Shown: positions 55,392 through 64,000 of the stretch, piece by piece | How the letters are laid out: every line of letters starts with the position of its first letter | How positions within the stretch are numbered: position 1 is the first letter of the stretch | Assembly: GCA_019914945.1 (NCBI GenBank) | Contig: CM034103.1 | Span: forward strand, 15,590,785 to 15,654,784 | Source: Typha latifolia | Taxonomy: Eukaryota > Streptophyta > Magnoliopsida > Poales > Typhaceae | Length of the DNA: 64,000 bases | Direction: 5' to 3' | Position numbers and translations under genes: made by a program | Notes under the pieces: model-generated | What the model saw: only the letters and a program-made list of their open reading frames with translations | What the model was told of the DNA's origin: nothing | The model's database searches: none

Positions 55392-55921
55392 TCATCCAAG
55401 CACCAGAAAGAGGACTGCTAGATATTTTACGCTAGCAATTCTGTGATATAGAATATTCATACCAAAGGGGCTAGCTATCACCAAACGGAGTAGTATTAAC
55501 ACCAATAAATACGAGATGTTAACCGGTATAAGCAATTTAATTTGAGTCATTGTATGAATTACCATCAATACTAATGGCAGGAGAAAATCTAGACGGTGCC
55601 TCATAACCTTCTCTTAACTATTTGGGCGTCAGCAAACAGGGAAAAGGTCTTCACAAAAATAAAAAGATAAAAACCATCGGAAGCTTTACTACGACCATGC
55701 AATTCTCAATTGACAACTCTTACCATATTTTACTATTACTCAGTTAACATACATAATAGTTTCTTGTAATTCGTGAGAAAGATCAAAGATGACTTTCGAA
55801 AAAGAAGGAAGAAGGAATCGGATATGAAGATTAAAAACTCTACCTCGTGTTGTTCCTCTGCCCTTCCCTGAGGCAGGATCGTTGCGTTGTACCCGAGCTC
55901 GCCTGGATCTTGGAATGCCAT
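55392..55921 (-). CDS. Tentative small gene, possibly a C-tail-anchored membrane peptide (about 71 aa)
   Basis: I do not recognise this gene. Exon 1 (55921-55844) has a good ATG preceded by a (TGCAA)n leader; it encodes MAFQDPGELGYNATILPQGR then AEEQHE and ends at a GT donor. A second exon, 55617-55563, fits in phase after a CAAATAG acceptor and encodes LREGYEAPSRFSPAISID. A third exon could start after the AG of GTGATAG, about 55468, encoding SPFGMNILYHRIASVKY and the hydrophobic end LAVLFLVLG, with the stop at 55392-55394. A nearer acceptor at 55417 would give a 52-residue product. Frames agree throughout, but the exons are short and the third acceptor is weak. The soluble head and hydrophobic tail suggest a tail-anchored protein, by inference only. 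Confidence 0.35.
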
Positions 55922-56562
55922 TTTGCAATGCAATGCAATGCAATAGCTGTGGATTTCTTTTGGGGGATATCCGAATGGAGGGGAATATGCTGGAAGAAGG
56001 TGCTGTAGGTTAGAGAGATGTGAGAAAAGCTTCGCTGTCTCTTATCGGATCAATTGTCTCTTTGTGAGGGATGTGAGAATAAAATAAAGCGTAAGGAAGG
56101 CGTGTAAGAAAAGGGTGAGGCTACGGTAAAAGGTATTTGGAGGAAATCCATTCCTACTTTTGGGTTTTGTTCATAAATCACGTTTATGTTGTGGAGCACT
56201 AGGTCAAATCTATTCAACCTAGGGCATCAATAATTAAAGCGTATGGGTGTTATATACTTCATATTAAATAATTTCATAAAGATTATGTCGTTGAATACGG
56301 ATTATATTCTTATAGATTCAAAATAAATGGCTAACCTTTAACTAATTATTGTTTTTGTCCTCCTACTTAGATGATTAACATTATATTCTTCCTCCAAGTT
56401 CCAAGTTCCAAGTTCCAACAACGTAGTGTAATATTAATTTAATATAAACACCTGCAATTACTAATGGAAAAACTCTCAAACGACTAACATCCTCTCCTTA
56501 TTTTCATAAAATAAACAAGAGAGATAAAATTCTACGCCTCTTCTCCACTCGACTCAAACTAA
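55922..56562. other. Promoter side of the small gene and AOC 3' flank
   Basis: The (TGCAA)n run at 55925-55943 sits just upstream of the small gene's ATG. Bases 56340-56560 are AT-rich and should contain the AOC 3' UTR. A short repeat, TTCCAAG three times, lies at 56394-56417. Confidence 0.5.
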
Positions 56563-57378
56563 TCAATTGGTATAATTCTTCACGGCGGCGTGCGGTTCCG
56601 CCGCCTTGGCGGCGGGGATCGGCTCGACGCTGACGGACGGCGGCACCGGCGCGCCGAGCAACTCTTTGGGCAGGTCAGGGATGCCCTTCAAGTAGAAGGT
56701 GTAGAAGAGCTTGAAGGGGAAGATGATCTGCTGCAGTTTGACCTGGCCGTAGACCCCCTCGAAGACACCGGATCCACCGGTCACCGCCAGGTACGAGTCC
56801 TCGTACGTCAAGTACGGTCCTTGGACGGAGATGTGGCCGTAGTCGCCGAAGTAGAAGCTATAGATCGCCTCGTACCTATCCCCGCCCTTCTCTGCCACGT
56901 GCTGGATAAGCACGCATATCCCCGTGGTTATCCCCAATCGCTTCTGTAGATTACCGTGGTAGACCTGCAAGCAAATCGCACACTATTCCGATAAGACATT
57001 CGAGTGTGGATAGGATAAAGGAGACTACTTTAGTAGAGCTGTGCAAAAGCTCACCTTGTTAGTGAAGGGGACGAGGTCGCCGAGGGAGTTGACTTCCTTC
57101 TGGCTAAGGCGGAGGTAAGCTGGGCTAGCGCGATCCCTCTCGTTGATCTCGTACACGTACATCTCCTGGACTTTTGTCGGTCTCGGATCAGTGGACGCCT
57201 GCTTTGCGGAGAAGATGGAGGCGTTAATTCTCGACGGGATTCTTCGGGTGCCGGAAACCAATTTGGGGGTTTTGGGTAGCGAATGGTTCGGGACGGATCT
57301 GGGGTTTGTGAGGGCGAATCGGTTGCTCTTGGAGGTGGGGATTTTGAGGAATACGGATGAGGAGCTGAGAGACGCCAT
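56563..57378 (-). CDS. AOC: Allene oxide cyclase, chloroplast (241 aa)
   Basis: Turns the unstable 12,13-epoxide from allene oxide synthase into cis-(+)-OPDA, the committed stereospecific step of jasmonate synthesis, in plastids. Two exons: 57378-57055 and 56964-56563; total 726 nt in phase, with a 90-base intron. Residues 1-~60 are Ser/Arg/Lys/Pro-rich without acidic residues ([20 protein letters not shown]), a good transit peptide. The mature beta-barrel is highly recognisable: [118 protein letters not shown] short Pro/Ala tail follows. Length and motif order are those of other AOCs. The assignment is secure. Confidence 0.97.
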
Positions 57379-58378
57379 TGGAGAGAAGAAAGAGCTGTCT
57401 GATTGAGGAAGGAGAGGTTTGGGGATTTAATGGAGTTGGATCGTGCAACACGACACGATATGGGAACAGGGAAAGTGGAATCGAGAAAGGAGGAAGGTAA
57501 GGTAAGTTGTCTTTGTTTTTAGTTCATTTCAGTTTACACCTCATTTTTTCAACTAATACTAGTACGGGAATGAATTTGGTTGGCAGAAGGTGCACGAGCT
57601 AAACATGGGTTGAATTTATACTCGTGGCAGCTATTTATTAGAATAAAAAAAAATATACATTGGGTGGTCGGCGTTTTGGGTTGTTGCCTTCGCTAGTGGA
57701 GAGTGGACCCAACGCTCCGAATAAAAGTGACGACCCCATTGAACGTCTATTAAATCTCAGTTGCACCGAGCTGTAAAAAAATTTCTACTTTCTACCTCGT
57801 ACTAGTCAATTCCAAGGGGAAATTACTGTCTAGTTGGATGGATGTCTTTTTCTTCTTATTGATGACGACGGTAGGCCTCTTGAATCTTCTTATGTATCTG
57901 TTTTCTTTTCTGCATGTGATTTGAAAAATAAGAGGCTCACCTTCTACCTGCAAAATGGAAATGTGTCTATGAACACAACAAGATTTCCCATCAGGCTACC
58001 ATTTTGGTCGTCTCTTTCACTCTCTAATTCTCTATAAGAGAGAGAATATCTTTATTGCCAATCTCTCTCCCCTCTTTCCTTCTCCAAGCCTGGGCTAGGA
58101 GGGAGAAAAAGTATTCTTCTAGGCTTCTCTCTCTCCCACCTTGTTTTTCTCCTCTCCTTTCTTTTTTCGTACTCAATTATCATTGCTTCAATGTTGCCGA
58201 TGACTTCATCTTTAGTGGGGCATGGTTCTTAAGTTCTTAGTGGTTATCCGAGTGGGTGAGGCAGCTTGATCTGCTAAGATATATCAATAAAGCCTCCACC
58301 TCTCTGCTGTCACCCCCTGCACCTTCTTGTCTCTGTAGATTCAAAGAGAACTTCATTGAGTCTATGTTTAACAGTAAG
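57379..58378. other. AOC promoter region and spacer before the copia remnant
   Basis: Bases 57379-57500 are the AOC upstream region. CT-rich tracts (TCTCTCTCCC type) lie at about 58050-58160. No gene is recognised. The left end of the retroelement is not visible, so part of this stretch may belong to it. Confidence 0.4.
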
Positions 58379-59735
58379 GCATCTTTGCATTTAGTAGACG
58401 TCAAGTCAACTTTGTTATCAAAAAAGCGAAAGGCAACGTTTTATTACAGCGAGAGTGGGGTTAAGAATCAGACATGTCAATTGATAGAATTGCCTAAAGA
58501 ATCAAAGACAATTGGCTGGAAATGGGTCTTAGAATCTTAGCATAAAAATAAATGATCCTGAGTGTTAGGATACATAATATAAGTCACGATTGGTCGTGAA
58601 AGTCTATAGTTAGAAGGGGGGGGTTTACTAATTTCAATAAAATTTTCTCCTATTGTGAAGCATAGCTCTGTATGTCTTTTGCTCAATATGGTTTCTTATT
58701 TTTCATCTAGAGCTGGAGCAACTTGATGTGAAGTCTGTTTTTTTAACAAAACGAGTTAGAGAAAACCATCAATATGCAACAACTAGAAAAGGTTTCAAAG
58801 TTGAAGATTATGTCTACAAGTTAAGAAGAAGTTCATTGTATAATTTGAAGCTGCTGTCAAGACAGTGGTACGATAGGTTTTACAGCTTTATGATTAGACT
58901 TCACTGCTCTAGGAGTAGTTATAACAGTTGTGTGTACTACATGATGTTGCCAGATGATTATTGCATCTACTTGCTTTTTTTTTATACAAAACAAATGGCA
59001 TGTTAAGAACTACAAAGGATAAGTCAGAGGTTAAATAATTAAAGGCTTAGTTGTATGCATAATTTGAGATGAAAAAGTTTGGTGCAGCAAAGAAGATTTT
59101 GGATATAGAGATTCAGATGTTGCAAAAGAACTATATTGAGCACATATTTAACCATTTTTAGGTGGCAAATGCAAAGCTTGTGAATAATTCGCATTCGTTC
59201 GAGCTTCCAACGACGCTATTACTACAAACTAAGGCAGATGAAGAGTACATGTCACGAGTTTCTCATTCAAATATTGTTGGCAGCATTATGTATTTCATGA
59301 TTTATGGTGACATGGCTAATCCAACTAAGGTGTATTGGTAGATAGTTGAAATACATACTTAGATATTTATAGGAGATGTCAAATCTTAGTTTGGTATTTC
59401 AAAGAGAATAATGTAAGCTCTATACTTGTTGGTTATGTTGATCAAATTTTGTTAGTCATTTAGATAAGCGAAGATCTTCAACAAGTTAATGTTTTACTCT
59501 CTCTAAGTGAAGTTATTAGCTGAAAAACAATGCTACAGGCTACAGTTGCTAACAAGATGAAACATATTGATATCCGGTATCACTTCATCCGAAAGATTAT
59601 GATAGAGGATGACGTCATAGTTGGTAAAATTCACATATCGGAGAACTCAGCGGGCATGTTAACTAAAACAATCACTACTCACAAGCTCAAGCATGGACTA
59701 AATCGGTGTTTGCAAGATATGAACACCCTCTAGGG
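58379..59735 (+). mobile_element. Decayed Ty1/copia retrotransposon pol remnant (reverse transcriptase to RNase H)
   Basis: Order of recognisable pieces, in shifting frames and with stops: a block with IELPKESKTIGWKWVLES (58473-58540); IFSPIVKHSSV (~58646) and the RT segment LELEQLDVKSVFL (~58707-58745); GFKVEDYVYKLR, LSRQWYDRFYSFMIR and SCVYY (58790-58945); FGAAKKILDIEI (~59078); VANAKLV (59162 on); EEYMSRVSHSNIVGSIMY (59236-59293); and the RNase H-side end ISENSAGMLTK (59530-59733). This is the copia order. At least four frameshifts and several in-frame stops show it is dead. No gag, protease, integrase or 5' LTR is seen, so it is a 3' fragment. Plus orientation. Confidence 0.85.
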
Positions 59736-59791
59736 TTTTGGCAAAGATGTCAATTATAGTATTGTGGTATATTAACCTTTGAGTGCAAGTT

Positions 59792-60320
59792 AAGGTGGAG
59801 ATTTGTGATGCCTTGTGCATTCAAAAGTTTTGGAGGATGGTGTTCAAAAGAATACTCGTGTTTCTAGTTCGAAATGCATTCAATTGACTCTGATGAACTT
59901 GCTCCAACTTCAATTGTAATTTGGAAAATGCATTTATACCTTTCAGCCTTTTGTAAGGTTAGGAAAGATTATATCATCACAAAAGATGAGATATAGAGAT
60001 AAAAAGCTACTACATGAATTCCAAGAAGAAGCCTTTTGGATCGATTTATCTCTTAATTTGGTATTTTCTCCTTCAAATCTTATTTCTTTTTATGCAAAAT
60101 ATTATGAGAGAATTAATTTGCTGTCAGATAGCTTGGTCCTTTTATTAGATATTATCATTTACTTTAGAGTAGTATTATTATTAATTTGAAATTAATTTTG
60201 GAGTGATTATCTCCCCCTTATATTAGTTACTGGATTCTATTGTCGTCTACGTCTATGAATTATAAATTAAACCATATAAATTCTCTTACTTGTCTTGTTT
60301 TTATTTAATTTGCTAGTAAT
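59792..60320 (+). mobile_element. Polypurine tract and probable start of the copia 3' LTR
   Basis: A short purine run AAGGTGGAG lies 57 bases past the remnant's end, followed by TTTGTGATGCC. In copia elements the 3' LTR begins at a TG just after such a tract, so the LTR probably starts near 59804. The right boundary is not clear; 60320 is a guess with no matching 5' copy. The AT-rich DNA that follows, to 60721, carries no other gene until the RING gene. Confidence 0.4.
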
Positions 60321-60721
60321 TAAGGTTGTTGTTGTCCACATATTTATCTCGTGATCATCGTGTCTAAAATGTCTTATTAGAAAAATAATTATTTGAGCAT
60401 TTAGTTTAGTTAATTTTTTTAGTTTTTACTCCTGTTAATGAGTTGCAGTGATTAATCTGGAGATCGATAAGAAAAGAAAGCCAAGAATGCAATAAATTTA
60501 CCACAGATTCATGGTTTAGGATAGCATTTAAAGGAAGCTTGGGGTTTAGGATAGCTTGACTGCCTCCTCCTCTACTAACGACTAACATATATCAAATCTC
60601 CATTCTTAAATGCAGCTACCGGGAAACCACCCACCTCTTCTACTAAACCGGAGAAATTTTTTCCCAACGATTCCAACCACATCATGCTACAGAACGACCT
60701 ACTTCCCTTAAAATTCCCAAA

Positions 60722-61309
60722 ATGTCCTTCTCCCCCTATTCCGGCGCCGACCCCACCCCCGCCGCCGGCTCGGATTCCTCCTCCTCCGTCCTCCAAAACC
60801 TCTCCAACCTCGGCCTCGGCTATTCCATCGCCCTCGCCATCGGCCTCCTCGTCCTCCTCTCCTCCCTCCTCCTCGCCTCCTACTTCTACTGCCGCCACCG
60901 AAACCTTATCCCTAACCCTAACCCTAACCCCATTCCTAACAGCCTCGCTCTTCCCCGCGTAATCTTCGTCGCCGAAGAAGACGACGACAACGGCGGCGGT
61001 GACGAGACCGTAGCCGGGGGGCTAGATCCGGCCGCCATTAGCTCGTATCCCAAGTTCCCGTACTCCGGCGGCAAAGGAGGCGAGGGCGTATGCTCGATCT
61101 GCCTCTGCGAGTACAAGGAAGGGGAGATGCTAAGGATGATGCCGGACTGCGGCCATTACTTCCATCTCCCGCATATCGACGAGTGGTTGCGGCGCAACGC
61201 GTCGTGCCCGCTTTGTCGCACCTCTCCGATGCCCACGCCGCTTTCTACGCCGCTCTCGGAAGTCGTGCCGCTATCCCAATTTGCAGCGGATCGGACTCGT
61301 CTATTTTAG
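60722..61309 (+). CDS. ATL: RING-H2 finger protein, ATL-type (195 aa), with an altered zinc ligand
   Basis: ATL proteins are membrane-anchored E3 ubiquitin ligases. Single exon. Residues ~34-57 are a membrane segment (YSIALAIGLLVLLSSLLLAS) followed by YFYCRHR. A Pro/Asn repeat and an acidic stretch (AEEDDD) follow. The RING finger is near the C-terminus: C124-SI-C127, C143-G-H145-YF-H148, then LPH-IDEWL, and C162-PL-C165. The sixth ligand, Cys in CIDEWL-type fingers, is His151 here (codon CAT at 61172-61174). After the RING come PTPLSTPLSEVVPLSQFAAD, an ending characteristic of the ATL67 group, with which RMMPDCGHYFH also agrees. GC-rich, unlike its flanks. His can bind zinc, so activity may persist or be lost. 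The coding DNA at 60908-60931 contains CCCTAA repeats, read as NPNPNP. Confidence 0.93.
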   Translation: MSFSPYSGADPTPAAGSDSSSSVLQNLSNLGLGYSIALAIGLLVLLSSLLLASYFYCRHRNLIPNPNPNPIPNSLALPRVIFVAEEDDDNGGGDETVAGGLDPAAISSYPKFPYSGGKGGEGVCSICLCEYKEGEMLRMMPDCGHYFHLPHIDEWLRRNASCPLCRTSPMPTPLSTPLSEVVPLSQFAADRTRLF

Positions 61310-61937
61310 ATCTGACTGTAGTTAAAGTGGTAATGCTTCTGGCATTCAATTGATTATATTGCTTTCTATTTGTCTGGGATTTGTTGTTATCGAGTGTGTA
61401 TCAACTGGTAAGTCACAGGTTGCAATTGTACAATTTCTCATACTCCTGATCACTGACAATATGTATATCCGAAGAAAATTAGCTTCCCAGGAATGATTCA
61501 TGTTGTTCTTATTAGCTAGCTACCAATTGACATATATAGCAATGATCTGATTGTACCACGTCTGAGCTTTTGCTTTGCTTGGGTCTTGGAACCAAGACTT
61601 GGAGCCAAAGGTGGGAGCTTTAATTCATAATAAAATTACTGGCCTATAACAGTGATAAAAAGAGCCCTTGGGTGATCATTGATGTTTCGACCTGAATAAA
61701 AGCTTTAATTTCCAAGTTGGACGAGACCGACTACTGGTCGGTCGTATTAAAGCCTTTTGTCGGATCAACCTGCACACCTCACCATCTCTCATCAATCTCC
61801 ATCCAATATTTTTCAGCCCACTAAAAGAAAAAGAGAGCCTGGAAAAGGTTTTGCCTGCCTCTCTTTTCTCTCTGTTTCCTCCCCTCTCCGCGGTGAGACG
61901 ATATCGACGTACGAAGATTCTCAAAAAAATTCGAGCA
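61310..61937. other. Spacer between RING-H2 gene and second MAKR gene
   Basis: Mostly 3' flank of the RING gene (to ~61650), then the MAKR leader, which turns pyrimidine-rich at 61855-61890. No additional gene. Confidence 0.5.
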
Positions 61938-62030
61938 ATGGGATGCAACCTCTGTCGCTGTCCTCGGAGAAGGCTCCGAGTCACATTTGCCCTTTTCAGC
62001 TATATCCCCTCGCTTCGCTCTAAAACTTGA
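61938..62030 (+). other. Upstream ORF (30 codons) in the second MAKR leader
   Basis: ATG at 61938, stop TGA at 62028-62030, 40 bases before the MAKR start at 62071 and in another frame. The peptide begins MGCNLCRCPRRR, a lipidation-like Gly/Cys start, so it could be an attenuating uORF or a coincidence. It is the only long ATG frame I see in this leader. Confidence 0.4.
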
Positions 62031-62070
62031 GAAAGGAGAAGGAGGTAGAAAGCCGGAGAGAACGGAGGTC

Positions 62071-63057
62071 ATGGAAGTCTTCGCCTTGCTCAAAAGCCGG
62101 AGAGCGAAACCTACGACGTCTCGCGCCAACGCCATTGGAGAGTACGAAGGAGAGGACGATGGTCCTTTCTTCGATCTCGATTTCCCTCTCCCCGAATCCT
62201 ACGTGGAAGAGGCCAAGGTAGTGCTGCTCAGTCTTAAGAAGCCTAAGCAGGCCTCTTCTCCGGAGCGCCAGAAGAAACCGACCAAGTTTCTTATCGGATC
62301 TAAGAGAACGGAGGAGTTGCCTGTTTTCTCGTTCTTCTCCCGGGACAACAGCTCGAGAAGCTTTAAGAGTAGCAAATCCACGAGCAGCATTCGCGACTCG
62401 CCGGCTCGAGGGGAGAGCAAAATCCCAAAATTCGTGCTGCGGAATTACCTCAGCAAGATAAAGCCGCTGTACGAGAAGGCGTCGAGGGCATACGCCGGGA
62501 AGCTGATCCGCTTCTCGAGAGGGGCGAGGAAGGTGGGCCCTGCGGACGGCGGAGAGACGACGGCAGCCAACGGCGGAGCTCTCCCGGGGCGGCTTAAGGT
62601 GGCGGCTAGGCGGCTGAGGAAGAGCCGCTCGGCCTCGTACGCCGTAGCTGGCACGGTGAGGTCGCCGCCCCAGCCGTTCCCGCGCCGCCGCGACGACTCG
62701 CTGCTGGAGCAGCATGATGGTATCCAGAGCGCCATCGCCCACTGCAAGAGCTCCTTCAACAAAGGTACGACCCAGTCAACTCAACTGTTTAAGCGATTTT
62801 GCATGTAGCTCCCTATCTTTAAGTGAATTTGCGGATTGAACCATATGCTGAACTGAAGATTCAGTGGCATTCTGGAATTTGCTTAAACATAGGGTGTTAT
62901 ATGAAAATTTCTTTTAACAGAAGTGTTTCTGACAGTCTCTCTGACTTGTGGGATTCCAGGGTCCGAATTGGCGTTTGTCCGGTGCAGGAGCGAAAGTGCG
63001 GCTGAGGCTAGCGTTCGTTCGAGTTTTTCACCGAAAGGAGGTGGAAGTTGCAATTAA
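62071..63057 (+). CDS. MAKR2: Membrane-associated kinase regulator, MAKR2/5-like (263 aa)
   Basis: A BKI1/MAKR relative, presumed plasma-membrane-bound regulator of receptor kinases. Two exons, 62071-62764 and 62960-63057, total 792 nt in phase. It starts MEVFALLKS. An acidic block, EGEDDGPFFDLDFPLPES, matches MAKR N-termini. Then KVVLLSLKKPKQASS with a basic run, Ser-rich SSRSFKSSKSTSSIRDS, and the basic membrane patch KFVLRNYLSKIKPLYEKASR (compare KFARKYLRFLMPLYKKVKGF in the gene at 28724). The receptor-binding motif is GIQSAIAHCKSSFNKG. Exon 2 adds SELAFVRCRSESAAEASVRS and ends SPKGGGSCN. A frame without ATG extends upstream to 61987. A 30-codon uORF precedes it and a 29-base A-run follows the stop. 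Confidence 0.86.
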
Positions 63058-63059
63058 CC

Positions 63060-63088
<29 letters not shown>
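63060..63088. repeat. Homopolymer A29 directly after the MAKR stop codon
   Basis: The run begins three bases after the stop at 63055-63057. The gene still has an intron, so a retrocopy is not the cause. Length may also be unreliable in an assembly. Confidence 0.9.
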
Positions 63089-63091
<3 letters not shown>

Positions 63092-63730
63092 AGGACGTCC
63101 TTGAGGACTAAAAAAGTAATTAGATAGAGCTCTTCATTTAAGATCTTTATCTTTGTTTGTATTACAAGCGTCACAAAAGAGCTCTTCGTTTAGCTTTTGT
63201 CTGTTCATATTTGAGGTACTACTACATCTTTACTTTGTCCAGGGGCTCTTTTCCTTTTCTTTTGCTCCACGCTGTTGGCTTCCACTATCGATCTTTGAAA
63301 GAGTATCCAATGACCCGAGTTTTGTAATTAAAAAAAAAAAAAAAAACGAATACGAAGGGACTTTAATTATAAAAAAAGGTTGTCACATATTTTTAGTTAA
63401 TTAAGCTTAAGGGATTCGGTCATAATTGACTACAGTTTCGGTCGTCTTGCATGCACAACAGTGAAAAGCTTTTATGCCAAAGACTGAAGCGAACAAAAAG
63501 AAAAGCCTGTCTGGTATAAGCTTGACTTCTTTTACTCGAAAGTTAGCATCTCTGATTCTCTTTTCACGTCTCTCGCCGGATTGCTTCAATTGTTTAATCA
63601 CATACCGACTACGTACATGACTTGTAAGCATCTCTTTGTTACATTCAATAAAATAAATTAACAGCATAATACGAAACAATCTGAAACCCCGAACAGTGTG
63701 TACAATCTCCTTCCAGTACTCCCAACTTAT
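63089..63730. other. Spacer between MAKR (+) and LEA_2 (-) genes
   Basis: Tail-to-tail 3' flanks. A second A-rich run lies at 63330-63346. The open frames here are non-ATG or lack resemblance. Confidence 0.5.
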
Positions 63731-64000
63731 CTACGCCACGTTCGCAATACAATACGTGCTCTTAATCTGCACCACCGAAGCCGAAACCCCCAAAGTTAGA
63801 CTACAATTCGCCATAACCTCGATATCCCGCTTATAAATCCCGATAACGTTAACCCTGCCACTTATATCCGTATAACTCGTTAAATTTAACTCCCCTGCAG
63901 CCAGTATACTCTCCGTCGCGTTCTGATCCATCGCGATCCGATCCGTTAGCACGTCGACCGTCACGTTCATCCTGGCCGTCCGATCCGCCCCCACCTCCCC
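63731..64000 (-). CDS. LEA_2 / NDR1-HIN1-like family protein, C-terminal fragment
   Basis: Open frame from the right edge to the stop at 63731-63733, 89 residues. It reads EVGADRTARMNVTVDVLTDR, then AAGELNLTSYTDISGRVNVI and GIYKRDIEVMANCSLTLGVS, ending IKSTYCIANVA. A beta-strand layout with GRVN..G..KR and MANC..T, followed by a late Cys, is the usual C-terminal half of LEA_2 domain (NHL, hydroxyproline-rich glycoprotein) proteins of about 200-220 residues, which typically have one N-terminal membrane segment; that part lies outside the window. Role probably in defence or stress; not determined. Confidence 0.82.
   Translation of the reverse strand, partial: GEVGADRTARMNVTVDVLTDRIAMDQNATESILAAGELNLTSYTDISGRVNVIGIYKRDIEVMANCSLTLGVSASVVQIKSTYCIANVA

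Noticed and set aside
60575..60898. Gly/Glu-rich 107-codon frame on the minus strand
   Set aside because: Antisense reading of the start of the RING-H2 gene; its Gly/Glu richness only mirrors that gene's CTCCTC-type codons.
62020..62742. 240-codon open frame on the minus strand
   Set aside because: Antisense shadow of the GC-rich MAKR exon; codon usage and composition come from the real gene.

Overview
This window is nuclear DNA from a flowering plant. All recognisable genes are plant proteins split by GT-AG introns: an ABIL subunit of the SCAR/WAVE complex, a CDPK, MAKR proteins, a reticulon-like B protein, allene oxide cyclase, an ATL-type RING-H2 protein and others. Several first exons are GC-rich while introns and spacers are AT-rich, which I read as a likely non-grass monocot; this is an inference, not a proof. 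There is no sign of bacterial, organellar or CRISPR sequence. LAYOUT. 1-6316 (-): GT4-type glycosyltransferase, 3' part missing at the left edge, with a 2.7 kb repeat-bearing intron. 8309-12331 (-): plastid uroporphyrinogen decarboxylase, 5 exons. 13340-17706 (-): ZDP-like DNA 3'-phosphatase with one PARP-type zinc finger, 12 exons. 18897-23102 (+): calcium-dependent protein kinase, 8 exons. 23938-27385 (-): ABIL, 9 exons. 28724-29473 (+): MAKR6-like protein, one exon. 34831-42081 (+): AAA ATPase, 15 exons. 42873-45620 (+): F-box protein, 6 exons. 46540-47440 (-): probable transcription unit without a recognisable long ORF. 50738-52311 (-): reticulon-like protein, 5 exons. 55392-55921 (-): tentative small gene. 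56563-57378 (-): allene oxide cyclase, 2 exons. 58379-59735 (+): decayed Ty1/copia pol remnant with a polypurine tract just downstream. 60722-61309 (+): RING-H2 protein. 62071-63057 (+): second MAKR protein, 2 exons, with a short uORF. 63731-64000 (-): 3' end of an LEA_2/NHL gene cut by the right edge. For each complete multi-exon gene I called, the exon lengths sum to a whole number of codons ending in a stop, which strongly supports those models. HOW THEY RELATE. These are independent transcription units, not an operon or a biosynthetic cluster. Plausible functional themes are calcium signalling (CDPK), receptor-kinase/brassinosteroid regulation (two MAKRs), actin nucleation (ABIL), jasmonate synthesis (AOC), tetrapyrrole synthesis (UROD), DNA single-strand break repair (ZDP) and ER shaping (RTNLB). 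I found no convincing new multi-gene system. The most interesting points are a zinc-ligand substitution in the RING-H2 protein, a one-finger ZDP with an in-frame upstream ATG, a TATA/telobox-driven unit without a clear ORF, uORFs on the AAA and second MAKR genes, and a possible uncharacterised small gene.
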